DNA of 64,000 bases from Paenibacillus sp. FSL H7-0331 (GCF_001956045.1 NZ_MRTH01000003.1:186001-250000), one strand, 5' to 3'; shown: positions 8,669 to 18,177, numbered from the stretch's first letter. Made by a program: numbers and translations. Notes: a model not told the origin generated them from the sequence alone.

Positions 8669-9282
8669 GCGTCAGCTTTTGGCGGAAAAAACGGGTATTC
8701 GCCCTGCTTTTTTTTACCTTTGTATGTTTTCTTTTTTTAACCAGCAGTTCAGTTAGCAAAATGTTATATCCGATTCGATATCAAACTGAAATTCAAAAAA
8801 ATGCAGCAGCTTATCAACTGGACCCGTTTCTGATTGCAGCTATCATTCGGGTAGAATCCAATTATCAGACCCATATTGAATCCAAAAAAGGGGCTTATGG
8901 CCTGATGCAACTTATGCCGGATACATCGGATTGGATAGTCGATACAGCTCGCTTTTCACCTTCATATAAGAATGATCTACATAATCCTGCTGTAAGTATC
9001 CAAATGGGCTCCTGGTACTTAAACTGGCTGCATAAGCAGTTCAAGGGAAATGCAGTGCTTGCGATAGCCGGCTATAATGCCGGACAAGGGAATGTCAGTC
9101 ACTGGCTGAATGACGAGCAGTGGGACGGAACTCTGGAAAATGTTTCCTCCATACCCTACGGTGAAACAAGACATTACATTCAGCGGGTTTTGTATTATTA
9201 TAATAAGTATCATAAGCTGTATGCAGAGGACTGGGGCATTCCGGCTGAAAAACAAAGAAGTATAGGACAAGCCACTAAGTAA
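8665..9282 (+). CDS. Membrane-anchored lytic transglycosylase (SLT domain)
   Basis: 205 residues with an N-terminal membrane anchor or uncleaved signal (about residues 10-28) and an SLT/goose-lysozyme-like domain. The catalytic Glu is E64 in IIRVESNYQ, followed by GAYGLMQLMPDT, AGYNAGQGNV and the C-terminal YIQRVLYYYNKY. Such enzymes cleave peptidoglycan glycan strands with formation of 1,6-anhydroMurNAc. It overlaps coaE by 4 bp (ATGA), a common Paenibacillus arrangement. B. subtilis YjbJ is similar in architecture. Confidence 0.92.
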   Translation: MSVSFWRKKRVFALLFFTFVCFLFLTSSSVSKMLYPIRYQTEIQKNAAAYQLDPFLIAAIIRVESNYQTHIESKKGAYGLMQLMPDTSDWIVDTARFSPSYKNDLHNPAVSIQMGSWYLNWLHKQFKGNAVLAIAGYNAGQGNVSHWLNDEQWDGTLENVSSIPYGETRHYIQRVLYYYNKYHKLYAEDWGIPAEKQRSIGQATK

Positions 9283-9323
9283 AAGTGGCCTCCCATACTT
9301 CTTGTTCATCATCAAATCATTTG

Positions 9324-9548
9324 TTATTTAAATTGACCAGCAAGCTGTTGTTCTGCGATTTGTACTAATCGGCGTGTAATGTGTCCACCGATTGCACCAG
9401 TGTCACGAGTAGCCATGTTACCGTAGTAACCGTCTTGAGGAATGGAGATACCCAATTCCTGAGCTACTTCGTATTTCAGTTGATCCAATGCTTGACCTGC
9501 TTGAGGTACTACAAGAACGTTGCTGCTACGAGATTGTCCTGCGCCCAT
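9324..9548 (-). CDS. Alpha/beta-type small acid-soluble spore protein
   Basis: 74 residues. It matches the SASP family by LDQLKYEVAQELGI, which includes the site cut by the GPR protease at germination, and by the C-terminal GHITRRLVQIAEQQL. These proteins coat and protect spore DNA and are amino-acid stores at outgrowth. A very strong AAGGAGGTG lies ahead of the ATG. It is monocistronic and convergent with the transglycosylase gene. Expression is expected in the forespore under sigma-G; I did not identify the promoter with confidence. Confidence 0.96.
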   Translation of the reverse strand: MGAGQSRSSNVLVVPQAGQALDQLKYEVAQELGISIPQDGYYGNMATRDTGAIGGHITRRLVQIAEQQLAGQFK

Positions 9549-9671
9549 GTGTGTTTCACCTCCTTGTAGTTGGTAAACCTATTATGTGCGTTTCTGCGAA
9601 CTTCATTACAGGTATTCGTTGCCAATTACATCCTAGCTTTTAATTCCGTTTAACAAGAGGAGCGTTACCCG

Positions 9672-10148
9672 ATGAAATGTCCTTATTGTGACTACCATGG
9701 TACCAAAGTGCTCGACTCCCGAGCCGCCAATGAAAATAAATCGATACGACGTCGCAGAGAATGCGAAAAATGCACAAAGCGCTTTACAACCTTCGAAATG
9801 ATCGAGGAAACGCCGCTTATTGTGATCAAAAAGGATGGCAGTCGCGAAGAGTTCAGCCGTGAAAAGCTGTTGAGAGGCTTGATTCGGGCCTGTGAAAAGC
9901 GACCTGTATCGATTGAGCAGCTCGATATGATAGTATCCGAGGTGGAGAAGCAAATCCGCAATACCGCCCACGCGGAGGTCAATAGCCGCGATATCGGAGA
10001 GATCATGATGGAACAGCTCTATCCAGTCGATGAGGTCGCTTATATTCGGTTTGCATCAGTGTACCGCCAATTTAAAGATATCAATATGTTTATGAGAGAG
10101 CTCACCGAAATTTTGTCTAAAAATCATGTCGGTGACGATACTAAATAG
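9672..10148 (+). CDS. nrdR: Transcriptional repressor NrdR
   Basis: 158 residues, typical length. An N-terminal zinc ribbon ([13 protein letters not shown] with a second Cys pair in ECEKCTKRF) is followed by an ATP-cone domain that starts at [16 protein letters not shown]. NrdR binds NrdR boxes upstream of ribonucleotide reductase genes and represses them according to the (d)ATP bound. AGAGGAG precedes the ATG. No NrdR-controlled gene is in this window. Confidence 0.97.
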   Translation: MKCPYCDYHGTKVLDSRAANENKSIRRRRECEKCTKRFTTFEMIEETPLIVIKKDGSREEFSREKLLRGLIRACEKRPVSIEQLDMIVSEVEKQIRNTAHAEVNSRDIGEIMMEQLYPVDEVAYIRFASVYRQFKDINMFMRELTEILSKNHVGDDTK

Positions 10149-10175
10149 ATACTACCATAAGTTGAGAAAAGACTG

Positions 10176-10205
10176 TTGACAAGCGGAAAGTACCTATGGT
10201 ATGAT
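10176..10205 (+). promoter_or_regulatory. Sigma-A promoter upstream of tRNA-Ala
   Basis: A perfect TTGACA at 10176-10181 and TATGAT at 10200-10205 are separated by 18 bp. The tRNA starts about 115 bp after the expected start point, so a processed leader is implied. No other gene lies between. Confidence 0.65.
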
Positions 10206-10326
10206 CATTTTTGTCGCCAAACGTACTGGGGTTTTAGATCATCCAGAAAGCAAAAGCAGATCGTGGATTCTAACCCAAGAACAGACAAAACAAAATGACT
10301 TACCTTTTCCGAAGTATTATCAACTT

Positions 10327-10402
10327 GGGGTCATAGCTCAGCTGGGAGAGCGCTTCGCTGGCAGCGAAGAGGTCAGGGGTTCGATCCCCCTTGATTCCAC
10401 CA
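10327..10402 (+). tRNA. tRNA-Ala (anticodon GGC)
   Basis: A complete 76-nt cloverleaf: the acceptor arm GGGGTCA pairs with TGATTCC (two G-T pairs), the D arm is AGCTCAGCTGGGAGAGC, and the anticodon arm CTTCGCTGGCAGCGAAG exposes GGC. The T arm contains GGTTCGATCC, and the 3' end is A followed by an encoded CCA. It is a single tRNA gene, not part of a cluster. No duplicated 3' segment that would mark an integrated element was seen downstream. Confidence 0.96.
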
Positions 10403-10416
10403 AAACATGTAAACTC

Positions 10417-10441
10417 AAACGACAGAAATGTCGTTTTTTTG
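10417..10441 (+). terminator. Intrinsic terminator after tRNA-Ala
   Basis: The arms AAACGACA and TGTCGTTT flank GAAA and run into a T tract. Confidence 0.88.
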
Positions 10442-10505
10442 TTTTGATCCCACGTATGTCGACTCTTTGTTGACTGAGCAGGACTGAGATCATTATAATT
10501 TAGGT

Positions 10506-13181
10506 ATGACTATTCCAATCATATCGACTAAACTATATATGCCTCCAATTCGGTCGAAAGTTGTTATCCGTCCTCGTCTGATCGAGCGGTTGAACGAGGG
10601 TCTTTACCGTAGACTGACCGTTATATCTGCCTCTGCAGGTTTTGGCAAAACGACGCTGGTCAGCGAGTGGCTAGCCAATTGCGATCGACCTGTAGCCTGG
10701 TTATCGTTGGACGAAGCGGATAACGACCCTATATGTTTTCTTAGGTACCTCTTCACGGCTTTGCAGACGATTGCAAAGAATATTGGAGAAGGCTTGTTTG
10801 GTTTGCTACATTCCCCTCAGCTGCCAATCGAATCCATTCTAACGACCCTACTCAATGAAATCACGGCTATCCCGCACCCTTTTGTTCTCGTCCTTGATGA
10901 TTACCACGTTATTAAGTCTGGCCCCATTGACAATGTTATCTCGTTATTGCTTGAGCGCATGCCACCACAGATGCATTTGGTCATAGCCACCCGTGAGGAT
11001 CCACGTCTACCTCTGGCCCGGTTACGTGCACGGGACCAATTAACTGAAGTGCGCACCACGGATTTGCGTTTCAACCACTCTGAAGCGGCGGAATTTTTAG
11101 ATCAGGTGATGAGTTTAGACCTTTCATCTGAAGATATCTCTCTGCTTGAAACCCGCACGGAAGGCTGGATTGCTGGTTTGCAATTAGCTGCTCTTTCCAT
11201 GAAGGGAAATAATGATCCTTCCAGCTTCATCCAATCTTTCAAAGGCAGCCACCATTTTATAGTTGATTATTTGGTTGAAGAAGTTTTGCAGCAGCAATCC
11301 GTGAGCATTCAAGCCTTCTTGCTGCGCACATCAATCCTCGACCGATTGTGTGGGCCTCTTTGCGATGCCATTCTTCGCAGGGGGGCCGCGGGGAACCAAA
11401 GTCCCATTTTTTCCGGGCAAGAAACCTTGGAATATCTCGAACGCGCCAACCTATTCATCGTCCCGCTGGACAACGAGCGGCGTTGGTATCGTTATCACCA
11501 TCTCTTTGCTGATTTGCTGCGCAAAAAGCTGTACCAGAGTATCACCACGAATCATCTAGGTGAAGATAAGACATATGTAGCTGAATTACATATACGCGCC
11601 AGCATATGGTATGAGCATAATGGACTTGTGATTGAAGCTTTTCACCATGCCGCTGCTGCCAACAATACTGAGCGTGCCGCTCGTCTGATGGAGGGTGAGG
11701 GTATGCCCTTGCTTTTTCGTGGTGCGGTGGCACCTGTAATGAATTGGTTGGGCTCATTACCAAATGAGGAACTGGATGCAAAGCCCTCATTGTGGGTAAT
11801 GTATGCCTCTGCCTTGTTGATGGTTGGCCAAATGGCCAGCGTTGAACAGAAGCTGCAAGCTGCTGAAAAAGCCCTGCAAGGTGCTGAGCAGGACGGTAAG
11901 AACCAAGATCTTATCGGACATATTGCCTCCATACGTGCCACTGTGGCTGTCAGCAAGCACGATGCAGAAACCATCATGACCGAGTCGCATCGTGCTTTGA
12001 AATATTTGAAACCAGACAACCTGCCTGTTCGCACAGCTACTACCTGGGCGTTGGGGTATGCTTACCAGCTACAGGGGAATCGTGCCGCGGCCAGCAAGGC
12101 TTATTCCGAAGCTTTATCGATCAGTCAGAGGATCGGACATATGATGATCACTATTATGGCTACGCTCGGCCTTGGGAACATACATGAGGTAGAAAACAAG
12201 CTTCATGTGGCGGCTGAGACCTATCAGCGTGTACTGGACATGACAGGCGATCCACCGCTGCCGATTGCTTGTGAAGCGCACCTTGGCCTAGCTCGAATAT
12301 ATTATGAATGGAACGACTTGGATGCTGCTATGGTGCATGGTCAACAGACAGTCCAACTCGCTAAGCAGTTTGAACAAACGGACAGAGTCGTTGCAGGTTG
12401 GGTGTTTCTTGCACGACTGAAGCTTACGCGTGGTGAGGTGAACGAAGCGGCCACTATTATAGCTAAGGCTGACCATGACGCTCGTCAGCATCATTTCGTA
12501 AATCAGATATTCGATATTAATGCCGCACATGTGCTTGTGCTGCTTCATCAAGGTAATCTGGCGGAAGCTTCACAGCTGGCGCAGAAGCACGAGAATCATA
12601 TTAGCCAGGCTCGGGTAAATTTGGCACAGGGAGACACGTCCGCAGCACTTATGATACTTGAGTCATTTCGAAAGCAGCTAGAGGCAAAGGATCTGAAGGA
12701 TGATCAGCTCAAGGTAATGGTATTACTGGCGGTTGCTTTACATAAGCATGGTGAAAATCTTAAGGCTAAGCAGCTACTTTTAGACGCTCTGACGATGGCC
12801 GAACCTGGGGGTTTTATCCGGATCATTGTCGACGAAGGTATCCCGATGTATAAATTATTATGTGAAGCAGCTTCTCATGAAATAATGCCGATCTATGTCG
12901 GTAAGCTGCTGGCTGAATTTGAAGCTGTGGAACTTAAAAGTGAAGTCCAAGCTGATCAACGATTAATCCAGTCTATGAAGTCCCTTATCGAGCCACTGAG
13001 TGAACGTGAGCTAGAGGTTCTGCGTCTCATTGCTCAAGGATTATCGAATCGACAGATTAGCGAGCGGCTTTTTCTCGCACTGAGTACGATCAAAGGACAC
13101 AACCGGATTATTTTTGATAAACTGCAGGTGACACGGCGTACCGAAGCTGTTGCACAAGCGCGCAAGTTGGGTTTGTTATAA
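10506..13181 (+). CDS. Large ATP-binding LuxR-family regulator (MalT-like)
   Basis: 891 residues in the LAL/STAND layout. An N-terminal NTPase has Walker [12 protein letters not shown] (near residue 40), the following [11 protein letters not shown] motif and Walker [11 protein letters not shown] long TPR-like helical sensor region spans about 380-800. A C-terminal LuxR helix-turn-helix begins at [17 protein letters not shown] (about 828-891). Such proteins are activated by an inducer plus ATP, oligomerise and turn on target promoters; MalT is the model. The inducer and targets cannot be read here. It follows the tRNA terminator and has only a weak Shine-Dalgarno (TTAGG). Next to it on the same strand is an oxidoreductase gene that could be a target. 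Confidence 0.88.
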   Translation: MTIPIISTKLYMPPIRSKVVIRPRLIERLNEGLYRRLTVISASAGFGKTTLVSEWLANCDRPVAWLSLDEADNDPICFLRYLFTALQTIAKNIGEGLFGLLHSPQLPIESILTTLLNEITAIPHPFVLVLDDYHVIKSGPIDNVISLLLERMPPQMHLVIATREDPRLPLARLRARDQLTEVRTTDLRFNHSEAAEFLDQVMSLDLSSEDISLLETRTEGWIAGLQLAALSMKGNNDPSSFIQSFKGSHHFIVDYLVEEVLQQQSVSIQAFLLRTSILDRLCGPLCDAILRRGAAGNQSPIFSGQETLEYLERANLFIVPLDNERRWYRYHHLFADLLRKKLYQSITTNHLGEDKTYVAELHIRASIWYEHNGLVIEAFHHAAAANNTERAARLMEGEGMPLLFRGAVAPVMNWLGSLPNEELDAKPSLWVMYASALLMVGQMASVEQKLQAAEKALQGAEQDGKNQDLIGHIASIRATVAVSKHDAETIMTESHRALKYLKPDNLPVRTATTWALGYAYQLQGNRAAASKAYSEALSISQRIGHMMITIMATLGLGNIHEVENKLHVAAETYQRVLDMTGDPPLPIACEAHLGLARIYYEWNDLDAAMVHGQQTVQLAKQFEQTDRVVAGWVFLARLKLTRGEVNEAATIIAKADHDARQHHFVNQIFDINAAHVLVLLHQGNLAEASQLAQKHENHISQARVNLAQGDTSAALMILESFRKQLEAKDLKDDQLKVMVLLAVALHKHGENLKAKQLLLDALTMAEPGGFIRIIVDEGIPMYKLLCEAASHEIMPIYVGKLLAEFEAVELKSEVQADQRLIQSMKSLIEPLSERELEVLRLIAQGLSNRQISERLFLALSTIKGHNRIIFDKLQVTRRTEAVAQARKLGLL

Positions 13182-13257
13182 AACAATACTTTAGTATCTA
13201 TATATCCATACCGTGTTGCAGATATACTAATTGCATATTGTGGTTAGGAGGAAGCCC

Positions 13258-14169
13258 ATGAAAGCAATAGTATGCACAAAATACGGATCACCGGATGTTT
13301 TGGAGCTCACTGAGGCAGAAAAACCTATTCCCAAGAACAATGAAGTACGAATAAAAATTCATGCGACAACCGTATCATCGGGGGACTGTAGAGTTCGAGG
13401 TTTCAAAAGCCCTTTCTTGTATAGGCTCCCGATGCGACTATTTTTAGGCCTCAGAAAACCAAGAAAACCGATACTCGGTACAGAGTTAGCCGGAGAAATT
13501 GAAGCCATAGGCAACGATGTGAAACGATTTAAAAAAGGTGATCAGGTTTATGCATTTACTGGTATGGGATTTGGTGCCTATGCCGAGTACACCTGTCTAC
13601 CTGAAGACGGATTGGTGGTAATAAAACCTACCAATATGACCTATGAGGAAGCCGCTGCCGTTCTTTTTGGAGGAACTACAGCACTGCATTTTCTAAGAAA
13701 AGCCAATATCCAGAAAGGTAGTAAAATTCTTATCTATGGAGCTTCTGGAGCAACAGGAACTTCCGCGGTGCAGCTTGCCAAATACTTTGGGGCAGAAGTT
13801 ACGGGGGTATGCAGCTCCACAAATATAGATTTGGTGAGATCTCTGGGAGCCGATACTATCATTGATTACACGAAAGAGGATTTTACGAAAAGAGAAGAGC
13901 TCTATGATATCATCTTTGACGCAGTTGGGAAAAACACGAAATCAAATTGCAAGAAAGCACTGACGCCGAACGGGACATACGTGACAGTTGAAGGGCAGGG
14001 GGTTGCAGAGGTGCGTACGGAAGATTTAAGCTTCCTCAAAGAGCTTATAGAGATAGGGAAGATTAAATCCGTCATAGATAGATGCTATCCACTGGAACAA
14101 ATTCCTGAAGCTCATCGATATGTAGAAAAAGGACACAAAAAGGGAAATGTAGTCATAACGGTCTCATAA
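13258..14169 (+). CDS. MDR-family zinc-independent alcohol dehydrogenase / quinone oxidoreductase
   Basis: 303 residues from the ATG at 13258, which has TAGGAGGA in front. An earlier in-frame TTG at 13231 lacks a binding site. The protein has a GroES-like N-terminal half ([21 protein letters not shown]) and a Rossmann half ([12 protein letters not shown], then the nucleotide-binding [19 protein letters not shown]). The zinc ligands of classical alcohol dehydrogenases are absent, which points to the NADPH:quinone oxidoreductase branch. It probably reduces quinones or enones. It lies 76 bp after the LAL regulator gene. Confidence 0.88.
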   Translation: MKAIVCTKYGSPDVLELTEAEKPIPKNNEVRIKIHATTVSSGDCRVRGFKSPFLYRLPMRLFLGLRKPRKPILGTELAGEIEAIGNDVKRFKKGDQVYAFTGMGFGAYAEYTCLPEDGLVVIKPTNMTYEEAAAVLFGGTTALHFLRKANIQKGSKILIYGASGATGTSAVQLAKYFGAEVTGVCSSTNIDLVRSLGADTIIDYTKEDFTKREELYDIIFDAVGKNTKSNCKKALTPNGTYVTVEGQGVAEVRTEDLSFLKELIEIGKIKSVIDRCYPLEQIPEAHRYVEKGHKKGNVVITVS

Positions 14170-14194
14170 AGCATTTTCATCCATGACTGCAGAT

Positions 14195-14241
14195 AAAAAG
14201 GATCGCCTTACCCTTACTTATTGGGCAGGTGATCCTTTTTT
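14195..14241 (+). terminator. Terminator after the oxidoreductase gene
   Basis: AAAAAGGATC at 14195 pairs with GATCCTTTTT ending at 14240, with a partly paired inner loop, followed by T. It may serve both strands because the next gene is convergent. Confidence 0.75.
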
Positions 14242-14283
14242 GCTTTGGTGCAATACTAAGTTGAAAGGCAGTCAGTTGATTAA

Positions 14284-15144
14284 TTATTGAATAGGCTTTA
14301 GCGAATCAACTTCGGCTTCGGATAGTCCACTTGCTTTGACAATGACTGAAACTGCGATTCCCATCGAGAGCATATTTTTAGCAATCTCAATGGCTTTCTT
14401 TTGTTCTCCTTGAGCCATGCCCTGAGCCATACCTTTTTCGGTAGCCCATTCAATCATGGAAGCTTCGTCATGCAAATACTTCTGCCGTTCCTCATACAAG
14501 CGGCGAGCTTCCCGATCCTGGCTTAGAAACTCCAGCGTATCCATCGCTTTCTTCAAAGTCGGCTCATTCATCCTCAGCACCTCCCAATTCGATTTGTCAG
14601 CACCTTTCAAGAACAATAACCAGTTGATCAAACCCCCTTCGACGGGAACAGATTGATCGTCCAGCTTGGACAGTTCCATAAAATGAATCTCGATATCGTC
14701 GCTTAGTTCAAGACCCGTATGGTCTTCCCTCAGATGGAACACATTATGGTAACGTTCATTAGAAATAAACGAGTAGTTCAAGATATTAATGGTGACACAT
14801 TTTTTCAGTTCCTTGTAGGTTTGCCCTTCCTGCAACTGGCCGGAGTAGCGCTTGCTCCAGTAATAAAGTGTGCGCTTTTCAATATCGTATTTATTGAAAA
14901 GTTGCATCTCGATGTTGATCAATTTGTCCTCGATTGTCTTGGCCCAAATGTCGAAAATGGACTGCTTATCGAGTGGGGCATCTTTATCGGTGTATGGGTT
15001 CAGAAGAACGATCTCTGTCAGTGGCGGCTCACCCGACTCGGCAAACGTTCGATTCAAGAAAGCGAGCAGCACATCTTTATTGTCTTCACTGCCAAAAATT
15101 CGTTTGAACACGAAATCATTCCGGGGGTCAAGCAAATCCGGCAT
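14284..15144 (-). CDS. Rpn-family PD-(D/E)XK recombination-promoting nuclease / transposase-like protein
   Basis: 286 residues from the ATG at 15144 (MPDLLDPRNDFVFKRIFG). The open frame extends 97 codons further but reads into the neighbouring gene on the same strand, so the extension is not real. The N-terminal motif, the Asp in SIFDIWAKT and NIEMQLFNKY form the nuclease signature shared with RpnA-E and PDDEXK_2 proteins. The C-terminus has the repeated GMAQGMAQGE typical of these families. They cut DNA and stimulate recombination, though many copies are orphans. It stands alone between a convergent dehydrogenase and the SpxH-like operon. No inverted repeats bound it. Confidence 0.85.
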   Translation of the reverse strand: MPDLLDPRNDFVFKRIFGSEDNKDVLLAFLNRTFAESGEPPLTEIVLLNPYTDKDAPLDKQSIFDIWAKTIEDKLINIEMQLFNKYDIEKRTLYYWSKRYSGQLQEGQTYKELKKCVTINILNYSFISNERYHNVFHLREDHTGLELSDDIEIHFMELSKLDDQSVPVEGGLINWLLFLKGADKSNWEVLRMNEPTLKKAMDTLEFLSQDREARRLYEERQKYLHDEASMIEWATEKGMAQGMAQGEQKKAIEIAKNMLSMGIAVSVIVKASGLSEAEVDSLKPIQ

Positions 15145-15234
15145 CTGACAATCAACTCCATTTCTTTTTATTATACCATGGTTTGGCTTGGGGATAACAT
15201 TTTGGATGTTATGGACTTGAAAAACTCCATAAAA

Positions 15235-15267
15235 CAAACAACCGATCCTGCTAGGGTCGGCTGTTTG
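15235..15267 (-). terminator. Terminator of the HxlR-DsbA operon, containing the stop codon
   Basis: On the minus strand AAACAGCCGA pairs with TCGGTTGTTT (one mismatch) and continues into a T-rich tract. The TAG stop of the DsbA-fold gene (15251-15253) sits in the loop. Confidence 0.7.
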
Positions 15268-16174
15268 CTCTGAAGTTGCCTTCAATATATTGTTCACCCA
15301 GAATTTCGTGGATTGTGTAAGCTTCGGGCGGAAGGTGTTCTTGTATAAAGGAGTCAAATTGATTGCGCTCAAGATCATACATAATCTCAACCTCTTTTGC
15401 GAACAAACGAGTTTCTTTTTCAAGAAGCTGGGCAAGCTCCGGCAACGGTTTGGCTTGAAGTGATTCTGACGGTAGAATTTGTTCCAGTCCTTTTACATAG
15501 TATTCCAGTTGGCGTGCACCGACGATTTTGACGCCTTGATTACTCTCGTTGGTCATAATGATCGTAGGGAACCCGCGTACACCGAGCGATCTGGCAAGGT
15601 CAAAGTCCTGTTCTAACAATTGCTGAGCGGCCGGAAGCTCTGCATGATCCACTATTGCTTCCCCATCAAGACCCATTTGATTTACAATATCAATCAGCAC
15701 CAGGCTTTCCGCGATATTCTGATTATGTGCAAAAACAGCTTCTTTCGCCCGGCGCAGAAAAACTGTAGCCAGATGCTCATTTTGTTGTTGGATCACTTTA
15801 AACACTCGGGAAGGAGGATATGAAGAAAGAATTGGATTATGAAGCCATAATGAGCCGTCAATCGGCATACGGGAATGTGCGCCAACTTCTTTCCAGTGAC
15901 CAGCTACATCGGCTGGACTGCCAATGCCATTCTTGACGTCAGCAAATCCATCCCAACCTTCCAATAAACCACCCATCACTGTATGGAAATTGACATAATG
16001 TCCGTACTGCTCCCCAAAACGCCGTAATACGGGTTCAAGCGCCCAACAATGGGAGCAGATCGGGTCAGTGATATAGTAAAGGTCAGCCTTTTTCTTGGAC
16101 GGCTTAAGATCAATAAATTGTATGGACTCTTCATCTGCAGTACCGCATACGCCTGTTTCTAAATCGCAAATCAT
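15251..16174 (-). CDS. DsbA-fold protein resembling the ClpXP adaptor SpxH (YjbH)
   Basis: 307 residues, soluble and without a signal peptide. A thioredoxin/DsbA fold starts with LYYITDPICSHCWALEPVLRRFG (the active-site pair is CSHC), and the cis-Pro region is GVRGFPTIIM. The wording around the CxxC and the absence of an export signal fit SpxH, the adaptor that delivers the redox regulator Spx to ClpXP, or FrnE-like DsbA proteins. The gene lies 31 bp downstream of an HxlR regulator gene and both are on the minus strand. The ATG has no clear Shine-Dalgarno, so translation may depend on coupling. The N-terminus also carries two Cys (MICDLETGVC). Confidence 0.72.
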   Translation of the reverse strand: MICDLETGVCGTADEESIQFIDLKPSKKKADLYYITDPICSHCWALEPVLRRFGEQYGHYVNFHTVMGGLLEGWDGFADVKNGIGSPADVAGHWKEVGAHSRMPIDGSLWLHNPILSSYPPSRVFKVIQQQNEHLATVFLRRAKEAVFAHNQNIAESLVLIDIVNQMGLDGEAIVDHAELPAAQQLLEQDFDLARSLGVRGFPTIIMTNESNQGVKIVGARQLEYYVKGLEQILPSESLQAKPLPELAQLLEKETRLFAKEVEIMYDLERNQFDSFIQEHLPPEAYTIHEILGEQYIEGNFRANSRP

Positions 16175-16205
16175 CTTATTGTTAGGGATTCGAATCGCCT
16201 CTTCC

Positions 16206-16532
16206 TTACAGATTCTTATATTCTTGTGCCCATTTCTGGACGGATTGGAGTGCAGTTGTGAGAGATCGTCCTTTTTCCGTTAATTCATACGAAATGATCA
16301 CATTGGAGCCAGTCGTTACTTTTTTCTCGATTAAAGCATGCTCGACAAGTTCAGTCAGTTTCAATGAAAGTGCTCTTGGAGTAATATCAGCAAGATCCCT
16401 TTTGATTTCAGAAAAATGTGCCGCTCCATTCGGACAAAGGGAAAGGTAATGTATGATTAGGCCGTTCCATCTCTTACCCAATATCTGAAACGAGTATTCT
16501 AAATACGGACAAATGTCGATAACAATCACCAC
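16206..16532 (-). CDS. HxlR-family (YodB-like) winged-helix regulator
   Basis: 108 residues. The HxlR signature is complete: CPYLEYSFQILGKRWNGLII, then AHFSEIKRDLADITPRALS (recognition helix) and the wing IISYELTEKG. A single Cys near residue 8, in the position of the redox-sensing Cys6 of YodB, suggests control by quinones or thiol stress. The start is GTG (16532 or 16529) and is not well fixed. It heads an operon with the SpxH-like gene. An AT-rich region with inverted repeats just upstream is the likely autoregulatory operator. Confidence 0.85.
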   Translation of the reverse strand: MVIVIDICPYLEYSFQILGKRWNGLIIHYLSLCPNGAAHFSEIKRDLADITPRALSLKLTELVEHALIEKKVTTGSNVIISYELTEKGRSLTTALQSVQKWAQEYKNL

Positions 16533-16573
16533 CTTGATATATATAGTATACTAGATATAATAAATATATCAAG
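16533..16573. promoter_or_regulatory. Inverted-repeat operator upstream of the HxlR gene
   Basis: CTTGATATAT at 16533-16542 is repeated inverted as ATATATCAAG at 16564-16573. Between them lies the perfect palindrome TAGTATACTA (16544-16553), close to the TACT...AGTA pattern of HxlR/YodB-type sites. It abuts the HxlR start codon. Confidence 0.55.
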
Positions 16574-16605
16574 ATCGATAATTTAGTTGGGCGTATACGT
16601 ACATA

Positions 16606-16641
16606 TTGACATATAGTTAAGTTAGATTATGCTAATTAGCA
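16606..16641 (+). promoter_or_regulatory. Promoter with palindrome in front of the MerR gene
   Basis: TTGACA at 16606-16611 and TATGCT at 16628-16633 are 16 bp apart. The perfect palindrome TGCTAATTAGCA (16630-16641) overlaps the -10 region. Confidence 0.5.
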
Positions 16642-16709
16642 TCAAGAAAAGGAAACGGAACTCAAGCTCAAGCTCAAGGCATGCACCAGCATACGGAAGG
16701 GGAGCATCT

Positions 16710-17117
16710 ATGTCTGGATATTTACGGGGACAAATGGCAAAAATGGCTAACGTGAATGTTGAAAATTTAAGATACTACGAGAATCATGGTTTAATTCCCT
16801 CACCCCTACGTTCGGAATCCGGTTATCGTCTTTATTCGGATGAAGTGCTAAGTAGACTAGTGTTTATCAAAAACGCCAAGTTTTGTGGATTCACGTTGAA
16901 GGAAATTAAAAAAGCGTTGACCAAGTCCGAAAGCAGCAGTATCAGTCTGGCTGATTTTTTGACTGTTATTGATAAAAAAATGGATAAAATTCATGTAGAA
17001 ATGGCCAGGCAGCAAAAAACATTAGCGATGTTAGCAGAGCTGAAAACAAATTTGCAGGCAGAGGATAAGCATCCCGAGGTGCAGGCCACGCTCCAAATGC
17101 TTAACATGGAATCGTAG
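16710..17117 (+). CDS. MerR-family transcriptional regulator
   Basis: 135 residues from the ATG at 16710, which has AAGGGGA upstream. The longer in-frame extension to 16629 is a low-complexity Lys/Ser-rich stretch. The protein has the MerR winged helix (ANVNVENLRYYENHGLIPSP, then GYRLYSDEVLSRLVFIKNAK, GFTLKEIKKAL) and a C-terminal dimerisation coiled coil. No conserved Cys cluster for metals is visible, so a metal sensor is unlikely; the effector is unknown. The neighbouring esterase gene, 64 bp downstream, is a possible target. Confidence 0.88.
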   Translation: MSGYLRGQMAKMANVNVENLRYYENHGLIPSPLRSESGYRLYSDEVLSRLVFIKNAKFCGFTLKEIKKALTKSESSSISLADFLTVIDKKMDKIHVEMARQQKTLAMLAELKTNLQAEDKHPEVQATLQMLNMES

Positions 17118-17181
17118 CTTGACTTTGTACCTTACTACAGGCTTTACAATAACGTTATTCTAACCTGTAGGGGGAATTCAA

Positions 17182-18093
17182 TTGGAAATGACGAATATGG
17201 AACAGCTCACTGCAATCAAACAGTATTTGAAGGAAACAAGCAGATTTGAAGAAAAATCAGTGGACCTTCTTCGGCAGGAAATGGCTGAGTCTGCAGCTAA
17301 GATGAGCATCCATCCTACCGTTACGGTCCAAAAGGCAGCAATCGGATATTTGAATGGGGAGTGGATTATTCCTGCAAATCTTGCTCCTGAAATGGACCGA
17401 ACTGTGATCCTTTATTACCATGGTGGTGGGTTTATTGCAGGTACCTGCGAATTTTACCGTGATCTGTGCGCGAGAATAGCAGAGTCCAGTGGTGTCAAAC
17501 TATTGATCGTCGAATACCGTCTGGCGCCGGAGCATCCGTATCCCGCTGCGAACGACGATTGTTTGAGCGCCTATCAATGGCTGCTTGCGAACGGATATTC
17601 AGCAGGCAATATCATATTCGGGGGAGATTCAGTTGGAGGAAGTCTTGCGCTTATGACGCTGATTACTTTACGAGATGACGGCAAGGCGCTTCCGGCAGGC
17701 GCTTTTCTGATTTCACCACATACCGATCTTGTTCATCTGGATGGGGAGTCCTATATGAGTCGAGCGGAGCTTGATCCTACAGGGAGCATGAAGGGTAATC
17801 AAAGGATAGTAGATGCTTATCTTGGCAACGTATCGGAAGAAGTCTCCTTGTTATCGCCATTAAGGATGGATTTGAGCGGGTTACCTGATATATTCATCCA
17901 AGTTGGTGATCATGAAGTTTTGTTAAGTGATTCTATACGGTTTGCGGATCGTGCCCGAGCTGCAGGTGTTATTGTACATCTGGAGATATGGGATCATATG
18001 TGGAGTGTATTTCATTTTTTGGCCTACATGCTGCCAGAGGCACAGCAGGCCATTGCTCAGATTGGTCAATATGTTCAAACGAGGTTGAAGTAA
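17182..18093 (+). CDS. HSL-family alpha/beta hydrolase (esterase/lipase)
   Basis: 303 residues, cytoplasmic. It carries the hormone-sensitive-lipase signature: oxyanion motif YYHGGGFIAGT, EYRLAPEHPYPAA and nucleophile elbow GGDSVGGSL. The acid is probably the Asp in VGDHEVLL and the base the His in WDHMWSVFH. Such enzymes hydrolyse short-chain acyl esters. The start is TTG at 17182, placed 7 bp after TAGGGGG; an ATG six bases later is the alternative. It probably belongs with the MerR gene. Confidence 0.9.
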   Translation: MEMTNMEQLTAIKQYLKETSRFEEKSVDLLRQEMAESAAKMSIHPTVTVQKAAIGYLNGEWIIPANLAPEMDRTVILYYHGGGFIAGTCEFYRDLCARIAESSGVKLLIVEYRLAPEHPYPAANDDCLSAYQWLLANGYSAGNIIFGGDSVGGSLALMTLITLRDDGKALPAGAFLISPHTDLVHLDGESYMSRAELDPTGSMKGNQRIVDAYLGNVSEEVSLLSPLRMDLSGLPDIFIQVGDHEVLLSDSIRFADRARAAGVIVHLEIWDHMWSVFHFLAYMLPEAQQAIAQIGQYVQTRLK

Positions 18094-18131
18094 GCAATCC
18101 ATAAGAAATCGCAGCTCGATTTTATGTTACT

Positions 18132-18152
18132 ATTTACTTGTGGAAAGTAAAT
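18132..18152. promoter_or_regulatory. Inverted repeat upstream of the PhnB-like gene
   Basis: ATTTACTT and AAGTAAAT form 8-bp arms around 5 bp, ending 25 bp before the ATG. The form resembles operators of HxlR or MarR regulators. No regulator is assigned. Confidence 0.4.
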
Positions 18153-18177
18153 ATGATGTGAAAAGGAGCATACCAAC

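Noticed and set aside
10201..10473. 90-codon forward frame covering the tRNA region
   Set aside because: It starts inside the -10 box, contains the complete tRNA-Ala and its terminator, and has no Shine-Dalgarno.
10327..13181. Integrated element at the tRNA-Ala 3' end
   Set aside because: No integrase and no direct repeat of the tRNA 3' end were seen downstream.
14284..15144. Active transposon around the Rpn-like gene
   Set aside because: No terminal inverted repeats or target duplications flank it; Rpn-like proteins commonly occur as single genes.
15145..15435. N-terminal extension of the Rpn-like protein
   Set aside because: It overlaps the 3' end of the DsbA-fold gene on the same strand and its terminator; the family begins at MPDLLDPRND.
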